Positions 33,933 through 43,186 of a DNA stretch of 64,000 nt are shown here, in pieces (positions within the stretch are counted from its first letter, which is position 1; each line of letters starts with the position of its first letter). The stretch comes from Anaerolineae bacterium. GTDB lineage: Bacteria; Chloroflexota; Anaerolineae; DUEN01. The position numbers were made by a program, and so were the translations under genes. The notes below the pieces were generated by a model, which made no database searches, was not told the DNA's origin, and saw only the letters and a list, made by a program, of their open reading frames with translations. Location of the stretch: positions 62,001 through 126,000 of the forward strand of contig JANXBS010000012.1 of NCBI GenBank assembly GCA_025060615.1, given 5' to 3'.

Positions 33933-35870
33933 TCATTTCCTGATGAGCGGGAGAAAGCCTTGGCGCTCGCCGATCACCACGGTAAGGTCTACAGCATAAA
34001 GCCTCGGCGAGACAGCCGGCCCGCCATCCACGATGATCGTCGCCCGATTCGGGCTGGGGCCTAGCTCATCTGGATCCACTGTGACGGTGATGACTGAGGG
34101 CGCGGTGCCCCGATCTGGGCTCAGGAGCACCCACGAGAGCTCCTCCACTGTGACCGCGTCCGGCCCTTCGCCGGCCCGCCAGCCTCCCTCAATGCGCTCC
34201 AGCTTGCCCGACCGCTCCATCGCAGCTCTCAGCACATCCCAATCGCCCGCAGGGATCACTCCAGCGACCCAATTCACCCCTGTCCCGGAGACGTTGATGT
34301 ACGAAGGCGCAAAGGGCTGGCCAGGCACAAATACACGCTGGATCTGCAGTGGGCTAACCCCGAAGGGAGCTGGCGTCACCTGTAGGTTTACTGTGATATC
34401 TTGTGGGCTGCCGGCGATGCCCGCGGCCGTCACGCGCACCTGCCCGGTATAGTTCCCCGGGATCAAAGAGGACGCGTTGATGGTGAGGGTGAGCAAAGCC
34501 GGCGTGGTGCCGCTCGTCGGGCTCACCGAAAGCCAACTTGCCCCCGCAATCACTGCGGCCGTCCACGAGAAGGGCCCTCCTACGCCCACATTGCTGACGT
34601 TGACCGTGCGCGTGGCGCTGCTACCCGCCTGCACCTGTAGGGAGATCGAGGTCGGATCCACACCCAACCGCGGTTCCGCCGCGATCCCTGCACTATCCAG
34701 GTTCCCTAGCGCGATGGGGCTGCGCCCCGACGTGCGGTAGGTGCCGGGGACATCCAAGAATGCCCTGCCCGCTTCTGGATCTGTATAAATCCGGATCGTA
34801 TCCGGGGAGAGGATCACCGCCTCGGCTTTTGCGTCCCCGTCCACATCTCCGGCTACGACCGCCTTCCATTGGCGGCCGATCCTCTCCTCAAAGACAGGCA
34901 CCGCATCTGGGCCATAGTTGCGCATAATGAATGAGATGCCTCCGCTCAGCTCTGGATCGCGCACCAGGAAGACTTCTTCATCCCCACTGTTGTTCACATC
35001 CCCCAGCGCGATATCCGTGAAGTATGGGTAAAACTTCTCGCCGTGCACATCCTGCAGCAAAGAGCTACCGCTCACCCACCGCATCACCAGATATGAGTCC
35101 AGCGAAGTCACCACACCGGAGCGAGTCAGGACGATCTCTTCCACATCTATCCCAGTCGTGCGATGAGTATTGCCAATCGCAATGTCCAACCAGGGGAAGT
35201 TATACGACTTATCGTGCAGGGCGACATTCCAGTTAGCAGGATTCAAGATCGTCACCCGGAAGTCGCGATCGCAGTTGCGGATCATGCCGATGTCGTCCCG
35301 GCCGTCCCCGTTTGCATCACCTAGGGCGATGGCGCTCCAAGGACAGCCGTAGCCGTTGTCGCGCACCTTGGTCCAGACGGTGCCATATTCGCCGCCATCC
35401 CAGACGATCAAGCGCTCCTTGATGTTGGGATCGCTGTCCGAGCGCGTCAAGACGAGCTCGTCGCGTCCGTCTGCGTCGATGTCACCTGTGGCCACCAGCT
35501 CCCAGACATGCGGTGCGATGTTCTGCTCGAACACCACAGGAGGCCGTCCGACCTGCACGATGGGGTCAAAAATTTTCATCCAGCTGCCTTTAATGGCGAC
35601 GATCTCATCATCTCCGTCTCCGTTGAAGTCGCCCGTGGCGACGGCCAGCCATCCATTGTCCGGGGAGCTCCAGATCACCGGTTGCTTGCCGGCAGGGACG
35701 AACGGATCATGTACTTTGATCTGGCCGAAGGAATCGAGGTACACGATCTCCTGATCAAAGGTCTCCGCGGACACGATGGGCGTGGCAGCTTCGCCCCAGA
35801 TCCCGGCCCCTGACGCGACGGAGATCGCAAGGATAGTCAAAACCGCCCAGCCCATGGCATAGCGCTTCAT
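33933..35870 (-). CDS. Secreted FG-GAP repeat protein with BACON-like domains
   Basis: 645 aa with a signal peptide (about residues 1-25). Residues 40-390 contain FG-GAP/VCBS blades with calcium-loop motifs such as GDFNGDGDDE (80-89), GDIDADGRDE (129-138) and GDANGDGRDD, which form a beta-propeller. Residues about 410-500 and 500-635 are Ig-like domains of the BACON type (ASWLSVSPTSGTTPALLTLTINASSL). It ends in a short charged tail, RQGFLPLIRK. Start 35870 follows GGAGG by 7 nt. It is probably an exported adhesion, carbohydrate-binding or surface protein; no enzyme motif was found. Confidence 0.88.
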   Translation of the reverse strand: MKRYAMGWAVLTILAISVASGAGIWGEAATPIVSAETFDQEIVYLDSFGQIKVHDPFVPAGKQPVIWSSPDNGWLAVATGDFNGDGDDEIVAIKGSWMKIFDPIVQVGRPPVVFEQNIAPHVWELVATGDIDADGRDELVLTRSDSDPNIKERLIVWDGGEYGTVWTKVRDNGYGCPWSAIALGDANGDGRDDIGMIRNCDRDFRVTILNPANWNVALHDKSYNFPWLDIAIGNTHRTTGIDVEEIVLTRSGVVTSLDSYLVMRWVSGSSLLQDVHGEKFYPYFTDIALGDVNNSGDEEVFLVRDPELSGGISFIMRNYGPDAVPVFEERIGRQWKAVVAGDVDGDAKAEAVILSPDTIRIYTDPEAGRAFLDVPGTYRTSGRSPIALGNLDSAGIAAEPRLGVDPTSISLQVQAGSSATRTVNVSNVGVGGPFSWTAAVIAGASWLSVSPTSGTTPALLTLTINASSLIPGNYTGQVRVTAAGIAGSPQDITVNLQVTPAPFGVSPLQIQRVFVPGQPFAPSYINVSGTGVNWVAGVIPAGDWDVLRAAMERSGKLERIEGGWRAGEGPDAVTVEELSWVLLSPDRGTAPSVITVTVDPDELGPSPNRATIIVDGGPAVSPRLYAVDLTVVIGERQGFLPLIRK

Positions 35871-36198
35871 GAAATGGCCTCCTTCTGTCGGTTTCGGAAT
35901 ACTTTGAGCCCTTGGGCGTCACCGCACTGGGTGACCCAGCGCAAGGATGCCCTTCCCTAAAGGCCACTAAGTGCAGAGTGATTGGCCGCTGCTTTTGGCA
36001 TTATAACATAGCCTTCATCAGATCAAAAGCACTTTCTCCAGTCCCAGCTCCAGTCCTTGCTCTCTTGCGTTTGACAGCCTGTTGGCCGCATGCTAATCTA
36101 TTGCCTTTGGATTGGCCGTTTTGATGGCTTCCACCGGCATATCCGGTTCAGTTCAGGCAACCGGGCAGAGCCGCCCGCGTGCCTCTGTGGAGATCAGG
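35871..36198. other. Divergent intergenic region, 328 bp
   Basis: Lies between the FG-GAP protein gene (minus) and the class V aminotransferase gene (plus). It contains one good minus-strand -10 (below). The aminotransferase frame stays open back to 36112, but no ribosome site supports an earlier start. No RNA gene or repeat seen. Confidence 0.5.
36000..36028 (-). promoter_or_regulatory. Probable promoter of the FG-GAP protein gene
   Basis: Minus strand TGTTATAAT, a perfect extended -10 (TATAAT at 36000-36005). The hexamer 17 bp upstream (36023-36028) is TTTTGA, a weak -35. It is about 130 bp ahead of the start codon. Confidence 0.45.
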
Positions 36199-37323
36199 AT
36201 GATAGATGTCCAAGCGTTGCGAGCGCTGTTCCCGATAACAGCAAAGAAGGCATATCTGAACCATGCCTCGGTGTCACCGCTGCCGCAGCCGGTGTATGAG
36301 GCGATGCAGTCTTACCTTCACGAAAGCTGGCAACTGGGCGAAAGTTCCTCCGCCCAAGAATCCCTGCAATTAGCTCGTGCTCGCGCGGCTCAGTTGATCG
36401 GCGCTCGCCCAGAGGAGATCGCCCTGGTCCGTAACACCTCGCATGGCATCATGCTGGTGGCCGATGGGCTGGACTGGCGCCCAGGCGACAACGTGGTGTG
36501 CGCCGAGACGGAGTTCCCGGCCACGGTCTATCCCTGGCGCAGCCTGGAGTGGCGTGGCGTCGAGGTACGTATCGTCCCAGCAAGGGATCACCGAGTTCCA
36601 TTGGATGGGCTGCGGGCGGCTATAGACGCTCGCACGCGCGTCGTCTCTATCAGCTTCGTGGAGTTCCTCACCGGCTATCGCAACGACCTGTCCGCTATCG
36701 CCCAGATGTGTCAAGAGGCAGGCGCGCGCCTGTGCGTGGACGCCATCCAGGGGCTAGGCGCCCTCATGCTGGACGTGGAGCAGTCGGGCATAGACTTCCT
36801 CTCAGCCGGCGGGTTCAAGTGGCTGATGGGGCCCACCGGATCGGGCATCTTCTATTGCCGGGCTGATCGTCTGAACGAGCTGGATCACGCAGTGCTGGGC
36901 TTCGGCGGCACTGCGCACGCGCCCGGCGAGTTCTTCAACTTCTATCTGCCCTGGAAACGGGAAGCCTCTCGCTTTGAGGAGGGCGTCCCATCGGTGATCA
37001 GCATCATCGGTCTCGCTGCCAGCCTCGGACTGCTCCTGGATCTGGGCATTGCTCAGATCGAGGCCCGCGTTTTGGAGATCACCGGTTACCTTCTAGACCA
37101 ACTGCACCGACATGATGTTGAGATCATTACCCCACACGCCTGCATCCGGGAGCGGTCAGGCATCGTCTCGTTTATCCCTCGAGGCCAAGACCCGGCCGCG
37201 CTGGCCCAGCGCATGGCCGAGGCCGGCATCGTTATCTCCCATCGTGGCCCTGCGATTCGTGTTTCGCCCCACTGTTATAACACGATCGAAGAGATAGACC
37301 GCATGCTTGAGTTCGTGCCGTGA
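36199..37323 (+). CDS. Class V aminotransferase (cysteine desulfurase / isopenicillin N epimerase-like)
   Basis: 374-aa PLP enzyme. YLNHASVSPLP start, NTSHGIMLVADGLDW cofactor loop, and K207 in FLSAGGFKWLMGPTGSG as the Schiff-base lysine. A desulfurase would need a reactive Cys in a C-terminal loop; I see none in a matching place, so racemase, epimerase or selenocysteine-lyase-like roles remain open. ATG 36199 follows GGAGATCAGG. Its stop overlaps the GTG start of tgt by 4 nt, so both are made together. Confidence 0.85.
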   Translation: MIDVQALRALFPITAKKAYLNHASVSPLPQPVYEAMQSYLHESWQLGESSSAQESLQLARARAAQLIGARPEEIALVRNTSHGIMLVADGLDWRPGDNVVCAETEFPATVYPWRSLEWRGVEVRIVPARDHRVPLDGLRAAIDARTRVVSISFVEFLTGYRNDLSAIAQMCQEAGARLCVDAIQGLGALMLDVEQSGIDFLSAGGFKWLMGPTGSGIFYCRADRLNELDHAVLGFGGTAHAPGEFFNFYLPWKREASRFEEGVPSVISIIGLAASLGLLLDLGIAQIEARVLEITGYLLDQLHRHDVEIITPHACIRERSGIVSFIPRGQDPAALAQRMAEAGIVISHRGPAIRVSPHCYNTIEEIDRMLEFVP

Positions 37324-38507
37324 GCGCTGAGCGCCCTGGTCCTCATCCACTATTTTCCTTCACTGTAGAAGCGACGGACGGAGCGGCCCGCGTGGGCCTC
37401 TTGTGCACGCCTCATGGGCCGATCCACACCCCCTGCTTTGCGCCGGTGGGAACCCAGGCCACAGTGAAAACGGTGACCCCGCACGAGTTGGAGGCATTGG
37501 GGGCTGAACTGATCCTGGCCAATACGTATCACCTCTATCTGCGCCCCGGCGCCGAGCGGATCGCTCGGTTGGGTGGGCTGCATCGGTTCATGAGTTGGGA
37601 TCATCCTATCCTCACCGATTCCGGCGGGTTCCAGATCTTCAGCCTTGCCCATCTGCGCAAGGTGGACGATGACGGCGTGACGTTCCGCTCGCACATTGAC
37701 GGTTCGGAGCACCGCTTCACGCCGGAGCGGGCGATCGAGGTGCAAGAGTTGTTAGGGGCTGACATCATCATGTGCCTGGACGAATGTCCCGATCCCAAGG
37801 ATCGAGCATATAACGAGGAGGCGCTGCGCCGCACGCACGCTTGGGCCGAGCGCTGCAAAGCCGCCCAAAGGCGTGCCGATCAGGCGTTATTCGGCATCGT
37901 GCAGGGGGGCATCTTCCCCGATCTACGAGCGGAGAGCATTCGTTTCCTACAGTCGCTCGATTTTCCCGGCTATGGCATCGGCGGGCTGTCGGTAGGGGAA
38001 ACCAAAGCGGAGATGTATGCCACGCTAGACGCGTTGATGCCACTCATGCCTGCGGATCGGCCACGTTATCTGATGGGGGTGGGCACCCCCGAGGACATTC
38101 TGGAGGCAGTAGCACGTGGCGTAGACTTGTTTGACTGCGTGTTGCCGACGCGTGTAGCGCGCAACGGGGGGTTGCTGACTCGGAAAGGCCGGCTCAACCT
38201 GCGCAACGCCCGCTTCGCCGAGGATCCGGCCCCGATCGAGTCCGGCTGTAGCTGCTATACCTGCTGTCACTTCAGCCGCGCCTACTTACGCCATCTGTTC
38301 AAGGCAGGCGAGGTGCTGGCGCTACGCCTGGCGACCATCCACAACCTGCACTTTATGCTGCGCCTGATGGAAGAGGTGCGCGCCCATATCCAGACTGGCA
38401 CACTCCGGCAATTTCAGGCCGACTTTCTGGCTAACTACGCGCTGCCCGATCAAGAGATTCGGCATGAGCAGCTCATCCGCCGTCGAGCGGCGCGTGCGGG
38501 AGATTAA
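37320..38507 (+). CDS. tgt: tRNA-guanine transglycosylase (queuine/preQ1)
   Basis: 395-aa enzyme that exchanges guanine-34 of GUN-anticodon tRNAs for a queuosine precursor. Active-site Asp in TDSGGFQIFSL (D100) and nucleophile Asp in LFDCVLPTRVARNG (D272) are present, as are GIVQGG and GGLSVGE. The zinc site CSCYTC with a later conserved His is intact. The GTG start overlaps the previous gene (GTGA). No other queuosine-pathway gene is in the window, so the base or preQ1 is made elsewhere or imported. Confidence 0.97.
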   Translation: MSAERPGPHPLFSFTVEATDGAARVGLLCTPHGPIHTPCFAPVGTQATVKTVTPHELEALGAELILANTYHLYLRPGAERIARLGGLHRFMSWDHPILTDSGGFQIFSLAHLRKVDDDGVTFRSHIDGSEHRFTPERAIEVQELLGADIIMCLDECPDPKDRAYNEEALRRTHAWAERCKAAQRRADQALFGIVQGGIFPDLRAESIRFLQSLDFPGYGIGGLSVGETKAEMYATLDALMPLMPADRPRYLMGVGTPEDILEAVARGVDLFDCVLPTRVARNGGLLTRKGRLNLRNARFAEDPAPIESGCSCYTCCHFSRAYLRHLFKAGEVLALRLATIHNLHFMLRLMEEVRAHIQTGTLRQFQADFLANYALPDQEIRHEQLIRRRAARAGD

Positions 38508-38520
38508 AGCGCTAAGGAAA

Positions 38521-38569
38521 AAAGCGGAACCATGTTCTCTACGCCATGTCCAGGCCATGGCTCCGCTTT
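38521..38569. terminator. Bidirectional terminator between tgt and the DUF3782 gene
   Basis: AAAGCGGAACCATG (38521-38534) pairs with CATGGCTCCGCTTT (38556-38569) with one mismatch; AAAAA flanks the left and TTTA the right. Convergent genes end on both sides. Confidence 0.75.
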
Positions 38570-38589
38570 ATCCTCCGACGTTCGGCTCA

Positions 38590-39312
38590 TCACGGGATGA
38601 GCAGAACCTCACGCTCTTGGCAGCGCTGACGCACGTCCGCTTCTGCTCCTACAGCGATCAGAATCCCTGTCACGCGCTTGTCAGGGTTTTGCAAACGCAC
38701 TAGTTCTGTCTTGTCGGCCAGCTCATCCACGTCGTCTACATCGGGCGCGCTTTTTACTTCGAACACCAGCAATTCTCCATCTCGTGCGATCAGGTCCGCT
38801 TCCTTTTGTTTGCCCGCCTTGAATACCAAGCCGGTCGGATCGCTAATCCGCTGGCGGAGCTTCACATTTTGCGGATCAATGTCCGGACGTTGCAATCCTA
38901 ATCGTAGAGCGCCGGCTACGATGTCCTCTAAGCTACGCCCGACTCGAGTCCGTAGACGCCCCGCGATCAACTCCACCCAATCGCGCAGGTCACGCATCTC
39001 CTGGCTGAGCTCGCCTAAACGCTGCTCTACCTTTTCGAGGCGTTGATTCATTTGCTCGAAGCGCCGGTCGATCGCCTCAAAGCGCCGGTCTATCTGTTCG
39101 AAGCGCTGATCCACCCTCTGAAAGCTCTCTCGCTGTTCCTGGCGAAATGACGTGAACTCCTCGAGCAGACGCGCGAACTCATCGCGGCGTGGGAACTTCT
39201 CGCTGATAATGCCCTCGATGAATAGGACAAACTGCGGATCCTGTTCCAGCACGCGCGGTAGCTCGCGCAATACATATCGCTTGATCTCGTCAAGCTCCTG
39301 CTCGCTCAGCAT
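38590..39312 (-). CDS. DUF3782-type protein: coiled coil plus PD-(D/E)XK nuclease-like domain
   Basis: 240 aa. Residues 50-115 are a coiled coil built from near-identical heptads (RFEQIDRRFEAIDRRFEQM). The C-terminal domain carries KEADLIARDGELLVFEVKS, with D and the ExK motif of restriction-endonuclease-like folds. Such genes are numerous in Chloroflexota and cyanobacteria, but their target is unknown. ATG 39312 follows GGAGGGCTT; the promoter is at 39328-39357. Confidence 0.85.
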   Translation of the reverse strand: MLSEQELDEIKRYVLRELPRVLEQDPQFVLFIEGIISEKFPRRDEFARLLEEFTSFRQEQRESFQRVDQRFEQIDRRFEAIDRRFEQMNQRLEKVEQRLGELSQEMRDLRDWVELIAGRLRTRVGRSLEDIVAGALRLGLQRPDIDPQNVKLRQRISDPTGLVFKAGKQKEADLIARDGELLVFEVKSAPDVDDVDELADKTELVRLQNPDKRVTGILIAVGAEADVRQRCQEREVLLIP

Positions 39313-39327
39313 AAGCCCTCCTTTAAG

Positions 39328-39357
39328 ATTTTATCGCAGAAAGGCGAAGCCTGTCAA
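39328..39357 (-). promoter_or_regulatory. Sigma70-type promoter of the DUF3782 gene
   Basis: Minus strand TTGACA (39352-39357), 18-bp spacer, TAAAAT (39328-39333), 16 bp ahead of the start codon. The short leader leaves room for the ribosome site only. Confidence 0.65.
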
Positions 39358-39441
39358 ACCGGAGCATTAAAGGGAAATGATTGTGGTACAATGAGGTCGT
39401 ATTCTGAACTCTGTTCCGCAAAAGGGCCTATGGAGGAACCT

Positions 39442-40809
39442 ATGTCGAGGGAAGCTGGCCGGCACTCCCGCTGGCAGGAGGCCGATGAGGTGCTAGGTTA
39501 CATCAGTCGTCCGGAGTCCTGTTCCATCATCGGTATCAGCAACATCGGCAAATCGTCTTTCATGCGTCTGCTGTGCGAGCCTGCTGTCTTACAAGCCCAC
39601 CTGGGCGATGCCTCTGAGCAACTGGCGTTGGTGTATGTAGACTGCAATCGCATGCTGGAGATGAGCGACCAGGGCTTCTATGAACTAGTCCTGCGCTGCA
39701 CGCTCGATCAACTTGGCGACCTTTTGCGGGCGCTTGGTCTGGACCGTACAGTGCGCCTGGCTTATGAGGCGTTAGTGAGCCCGCCTAGCCCGTTTCATGT
39801 GCCGCTCAGCTTCAACCAGGCCATCACCACCCTCGTCGATCGGCTCGGCCGTAAACTGATCTTGCTGTTCGATGAGTTCGATGCCCCATTAGAGCAGATC
39901 GAGGGACGTCTGTTTCTCAATCTGCGCGCTCTACATGATCAGTATGTGGATCGCCTGGCCTATGTCACTGCGACGGATCGCCGTCTAAGCGAGATTCGCA
40001 GCGATGACGACGTGTCCGAATTCAACGAGCTATTCGCCCACCACCGGTACTATCTAGGTCCCCTCAGTGAGGCCGATGCCCGACATTTCATCATCGCGTT
40101 CACTCAGCGAGAGCCGGTCACCTTTGACGAAGCGGACATCCGGTTTATTCTCGAATGGGCAGGAGGACATCCCGGCCTGTTGGAGGCGGTATGTTGGGAG
40201 TTAGGCTCTGTCACCGGCCAGCCTATACGTGATGCGTTTCAGGACCGCATCATCCACCGCCAGGTGGCGGATCGTCTGGGCTCCAGCCTGAACGTGCGCT
40301 CTGAATGTACCAAGATCTGGCGTCGCCTGACAGATGAAGAGCAGACAGCTTTGCTAGCGCTGTTTACACCCGATCAGCGTCCCGATCCGGCCGCCCTCTC
40401 GTCCCTTCATCAAAGGCATATCCTGCTCTCTAACGGCGATGACCCCCATCTGTTTTGCCGCGCTTTTGCCGAGTTCGTCCAGCGGCAGCGGCTAATCCGA
40501 CGACCTGAGCTGCGCGGAGTCGTGATTGACGTGGACTCGGGTGAGGTCTACGTGGATGGCAAGCCGGTGCCAACGCTTACCAACCTCGAATACCGGCTGT
40601 TGCTGTTGCTCTATGGGCGTATGGGCAAGATCTGTGACAAGTATGAGGTGGTGCAGTCGGTATGGGGCGAGGCGTACATTGACGAAGTGGACGATGCTCG
40701 CATTGAGAAGCTGGTCAGCCGTGTGCGCCAGAAGATCGAGCCAGATCCGGCTAATCCCCGTTATCTGATCACCGTGCGCGGCCGTGGCTACAAACTGGTG
40801 AGCGGATGA
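39442..40809 (+). CDS. ATPase fused to an OmpR/PhoB-type winged-helix DNA-binding domain
   Basis: 455 aa. Residues 15-340 form a P-loop ATPase: Walker A GISNIGKS (31-38), Walker B LILLFDEFDAP (about 150), and a helical region ending near 350 (EEQTALLALF). The C-terminal 95 residues are an OmpR/PhoB winged helix: TLTNLEYRLLLLLYGRMG, VVQSVWGEAYIDEVDDARIEKLVSRVRQKIEPDP, YLITVRGRGYKL. There is no receiver domain. The pattern is that of an ATP-dependent transcription regulator that does not rely on phosphorylation, related to STAND-type or AAA regulators. ATG 39442 follows GGAGG by 5 nt. It is 52 nt upstream of an ABC exporter, which it may control. Confidence 0.85.
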   Translation: MSREAGRHSRWQEADEVLGYISRPESCSIIGISNIGKSSFMRLLCEPAVLQAHLGDASEQLALVYVDCNRMLEMSDQGFYELVLRCTLDQLGDLLRALGLDRTVRLAYEALVSPPSPFHVPLSFNQAITTLVDRLGRKLILLFDEFDAPLEQIEGRLFLNLRALHDQYVDRLAYVTATDRRLSEIRSDDDVSEFNELFAHHRYYLGPLSEADARHFIIAFTQREPVTFDEADIRFILEWAGGHPGLLEAVCWELGSVTGQPIRDAFQDRIIHRQVADRLGSSLNVRSECTKIWRRLTDEEQTALLALFTPDQRPDPAALSSLHQRHILLSNGDDPHLFCRAFAEFVQRQRLIRRPELRGVVIDVDSGEVYVDGKPVPTLTNLEYRLLLLLYGRMGKICDKYEVVQSVWGEAYIDEVDDARIEKLVSRVRQKIEPDPANPRYLITVRGRGYKLVSG

Positions 40810-40861
40810 GCTATGCTGCCCGTTACGGCAAGCGAGCCTGAGCCTAAGCAGCGGCAAAAAG

Positions 40862-41803
40862 ATGTCCAATCCTATAATTAAGGTCGAGGGGCTGATCAAA
40901 AGATACGGTAATCGGATAGCAGTCAATGGGGTGAGCTTTTGCGTCCAAGAGGGAGAAATATTTGGCTTGCTCGGACCCAATGGAGCAGGGAAGACGACGA
41001 CCATCTCCATCCTAGCCACGTTGCTCCCCCTGGATGCTGGACAAGTCACCATCGGCGGATATGACCTGGGGCGAAAGGCGAACCAGATCAAGCCGCTGAT
41101 CGGCTTCGTCCCCCAGGAGCTGGCCCTCTATCCTACTCTTAGCGCTTGGGATAACTTGGCCTTCTTCGGTCGCATTTATGGCCTACGAGGGGCCGCTCTT
41201 AAGGACCGCATTGCCGCCGTGCTGGACCTGGTGGGGCTGCGCGATCGCGCTGGGGAGGCTGTTCGCACCTTCTCTGGCGGAATGAAACGTCGACTGAACA
41301 TCGCCGCCGGTCTTATCCACCAGCCGCGCGTCCTCTTCTTGGATGAACCTACTGTGGGTGTGGATCCTCAATCGCGCAACTTCATCTTTGAGCACATCGA
41401 GCGGCTGAAGGCGGGAGGGATGACGATTATCTACACCACTCACTACATGGAAGAAGCTGAGCGCCTCTGCGATCGGGTAGCGATTATGGACGAGGGGCGT
41501 ATTCTGGCCTTAGATACGCCGAAGGCGCTGATCGGCTTGCTAGGGGGCGGGGTTATCCGCATTGGATTGACAGCAGATGCTATCGAGGCATTGTCGCCTT
41601 CTATCTGTGCCCTATCCCACGTGCAGGCCATTTCTGTCCAAGATGGTCGGCTCAAGATCGAAACTAGCGAGGCCCGTGCTGCCTTGCTGGAATTGATTGA
41701 GCTGTGTAACGCCCGTGATGTGCCCATTCTCTCCCTAGAGGTGCTGGAACCGAACCTGGAGAGCGTTTTTCTGCACCTCACGGGTAAGCGTCTGCGTGAC
41801 TGA
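40862..41803 (+). CDS. ABC transporter ATP-binding protein (ABC-2/DrrA-type)
   Basis: 313-aa ATPase. Walker A GPNGAGKTT (about 38-46), Q-loop in GFVPQELALYPTLS, signature FSGGMKRRLNIAAGL, Walker B VLFLDEPTVGVDP and switch His in TTHYMEEAERL. The C-terminal 80 residues match those of drug and lipid exporters. No strong ribosome site is visible before ATG. The permease gene begins 10 nt after its stop; together they would export an unidentified molecule, ion or lipid. Confidence 0.95.
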   Translation: MSNPIIKVEGLIKRYGNRIAVNGVSFCVQEGEIFGLLGPNGAGKTTTISILATLLPLDAGQVTIGGYDLGRKANQIKPLIGFVPQELALYPTLSAWDNLAFFGRIYGLRGAALKDRIAAVLDLVGLRDRAGEAVRTFSGGMKRRLNIAAGLIHQPRVLFLDEPTVGVDPQSRNFIFEHIERLKAGGMTIIYTTHYMEEAERLCDRVAIMDEGRILALDTPKALIGLLGGGVIRIGLTADAIEALSPSICALSHVQAISVQDGRLKIETSEARAALLELIELCNARDVPILSLEVLEPNLESVFLHLTGKRLRD

Positions 41804-41813
41804 GGGATGTGTC

Positions 41814-43070
41814 ATGCTGAACCAGATCCTGGCCTTGGCCTGGAAAGACCTTAAGATTTTCTTCAAAGACCCGGGAGCAGTAGCCCTGATCTTCCTGCAG
41901 CCCTTTATGTTCATCGTGGTGATGAGTTACGCCCTAGGTGGCCTGTTCGAGCCTGGCAAGGGCCAGATTCAACTTCTGGCCGTGAACCAGGACCAGGGAA
42001 CACAGGCGGCGGCTATCCTGAAACAATTGGACGAAATGGACGCCTTTCAAGTGGAAACGACTTGGGAAGGCCGGCCCTTAACCCGCGAGATGGCTGAGCA
42101 TCTGATCGCCCAGGGAGAACGCAGCCTGGCTCTAGTTTTCCCACCTGAGTTCTCTGAGGTCTTAGAACAAAGCTTGATCACCGAGGAGCGCCGCACAACT
42201 AGAGTGTTGATCATCGTGGACCCAACCACTTCTAGCCAGTTTGTTGAGCCAATCCTGGGAACTTTGCAGGGTTTGATTGAGCGAAGCACCTACACGGCAA
42301 TGATCCCGAAAGGATTGGATCTGCTTTTCGAATGGCTAGCACCTCAGACACCCGAGAGACTGCGTGAGGCGTTCAAGGCCCAAGCCCAAGAGGCGATGTC
42401 CGGCGGCCTGTTGGGAGGAGAACCTGTAGTCATAGTGGAACGGACGGTTCCCGCCGGGATGCAGGTGGAAAAGTATCCGAACGCTTTTCAGCAAAATGTC
42501 CCCGGTTATACCATCTACGGCATCTTCTGGATTGTCAGCCTGCTAGCCGGCTCGGTCCTTCAGGAAAAACGGGAGGGGACCTTCCGTCGGCTGCTGGTGG
42601 CCCCTATGAATCGGGCAGTGATGCTGGCCGGGAAATTGCTGCCGTATTACATCATCAACTTGATCCAACTGACAATCATGCTGGGGGTGTCCAGCCTGTT
42701 GTTTGGGATGAGCCTGGGCTATTCACCCGCTGGCCTAGTGGCAGTGAGCCTGGCCGCCGCAGCGACAGCCACCGGGTTGGGGATGATGGTCTCCGCGTTA
42801 GCTCGCACCGAGGCCCAAGTAGGTGGTCTTACCGTGTTGTTGTTATTGAGCATGTCCGCCTTGGGCGGATGTTTCGTCCCACGCTTCATCATGCCGAATT
42901 GGCTAAGGGCGATCGGCCTTATCACTCCGCACGCTTGGGCGTTAGACGCCTATCAAGACTTGTTGGTGCGGGGATACGGACTGTGGGAGGTATTGCCCAA
43001 GGTTGGAGCTCTGGGCGTGTTTGCGGTGGCCTTCTTTGGGATCGGTGTATGGCGGTTCCGCTTTGAATGA
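41814..43070 (+). CDS. ABC-2 type transporter permease
   Basis: 418 aa with one N-terminal TM (about residues 20-42), a long extracytoplasmic segment (45-225) and five TM helices in the C-terminal half. GYTIYGIFWIVSLLAGSVLQEKREGTFRRLL is the usual start of the ABC-2 permease core, and a conserved ALGGCFVPRFIMP segment follows. ATG 41814 (GAGGG 7 nt upstream) is preferred over an earlier in-frame GTG overlapping the ATPase stop. It should form a dimeric exporter with the ATPase just upstream. Confidence 0.93.
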   Translation: MLNQILALAWKDLKIFFKDPGAVALIFLQPFMFIVVMSYALGGLFEPGKGQIQLLAVNQDQGTQAAAILKQLDEMDAFQVETTWEGRPLTREMAEHLIAQGERSLALVFPPEFSEVLEQSLITEERRTTRVLIIVDPTTSSQFVEPILGTLQGLIERSTYTAMIPKGLDLLFEWLAPQTPERLREAFKAQAQEAMSGGLLGGEPVVIVERTVPAGMQVEKYPNAFQQNVPGYTIYGIFWIVSLLAGSVLQEKREGTFRRLLVAPMNRAVMLAGKLLPYYIINLIQLTIMLGVSSLLFGMSLGYSPAGLVAVSLAAAATATGLGMMVSALARTEAQVGGLTVLLLLSMSALGGCFVPRFIMPNWLRAIGLITPHAWALDAYQDLLVRGYGLWEVLPKVGALGVFAVAFFGIGVWRFRFE

Positions 43071-43186
43071 GATCCCGCCGTTGTCAGGTTGACGTCTGCT
43101 GAGGGTCATGCGCCGTTGGCCTGGCGCGCGATGATCGTCGCAGAGAAATCAGCTTTCGTGATAAACGTATCTGCGGAGGGTAAACA

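Noticed and set aside
33667-33999. 110-codon plus-strand open frame after the GIY-YIG gene
   Set aside because: It crosses the inverted repeat and overlaps the end of the FG-GAP gene; composition does not look like protein.
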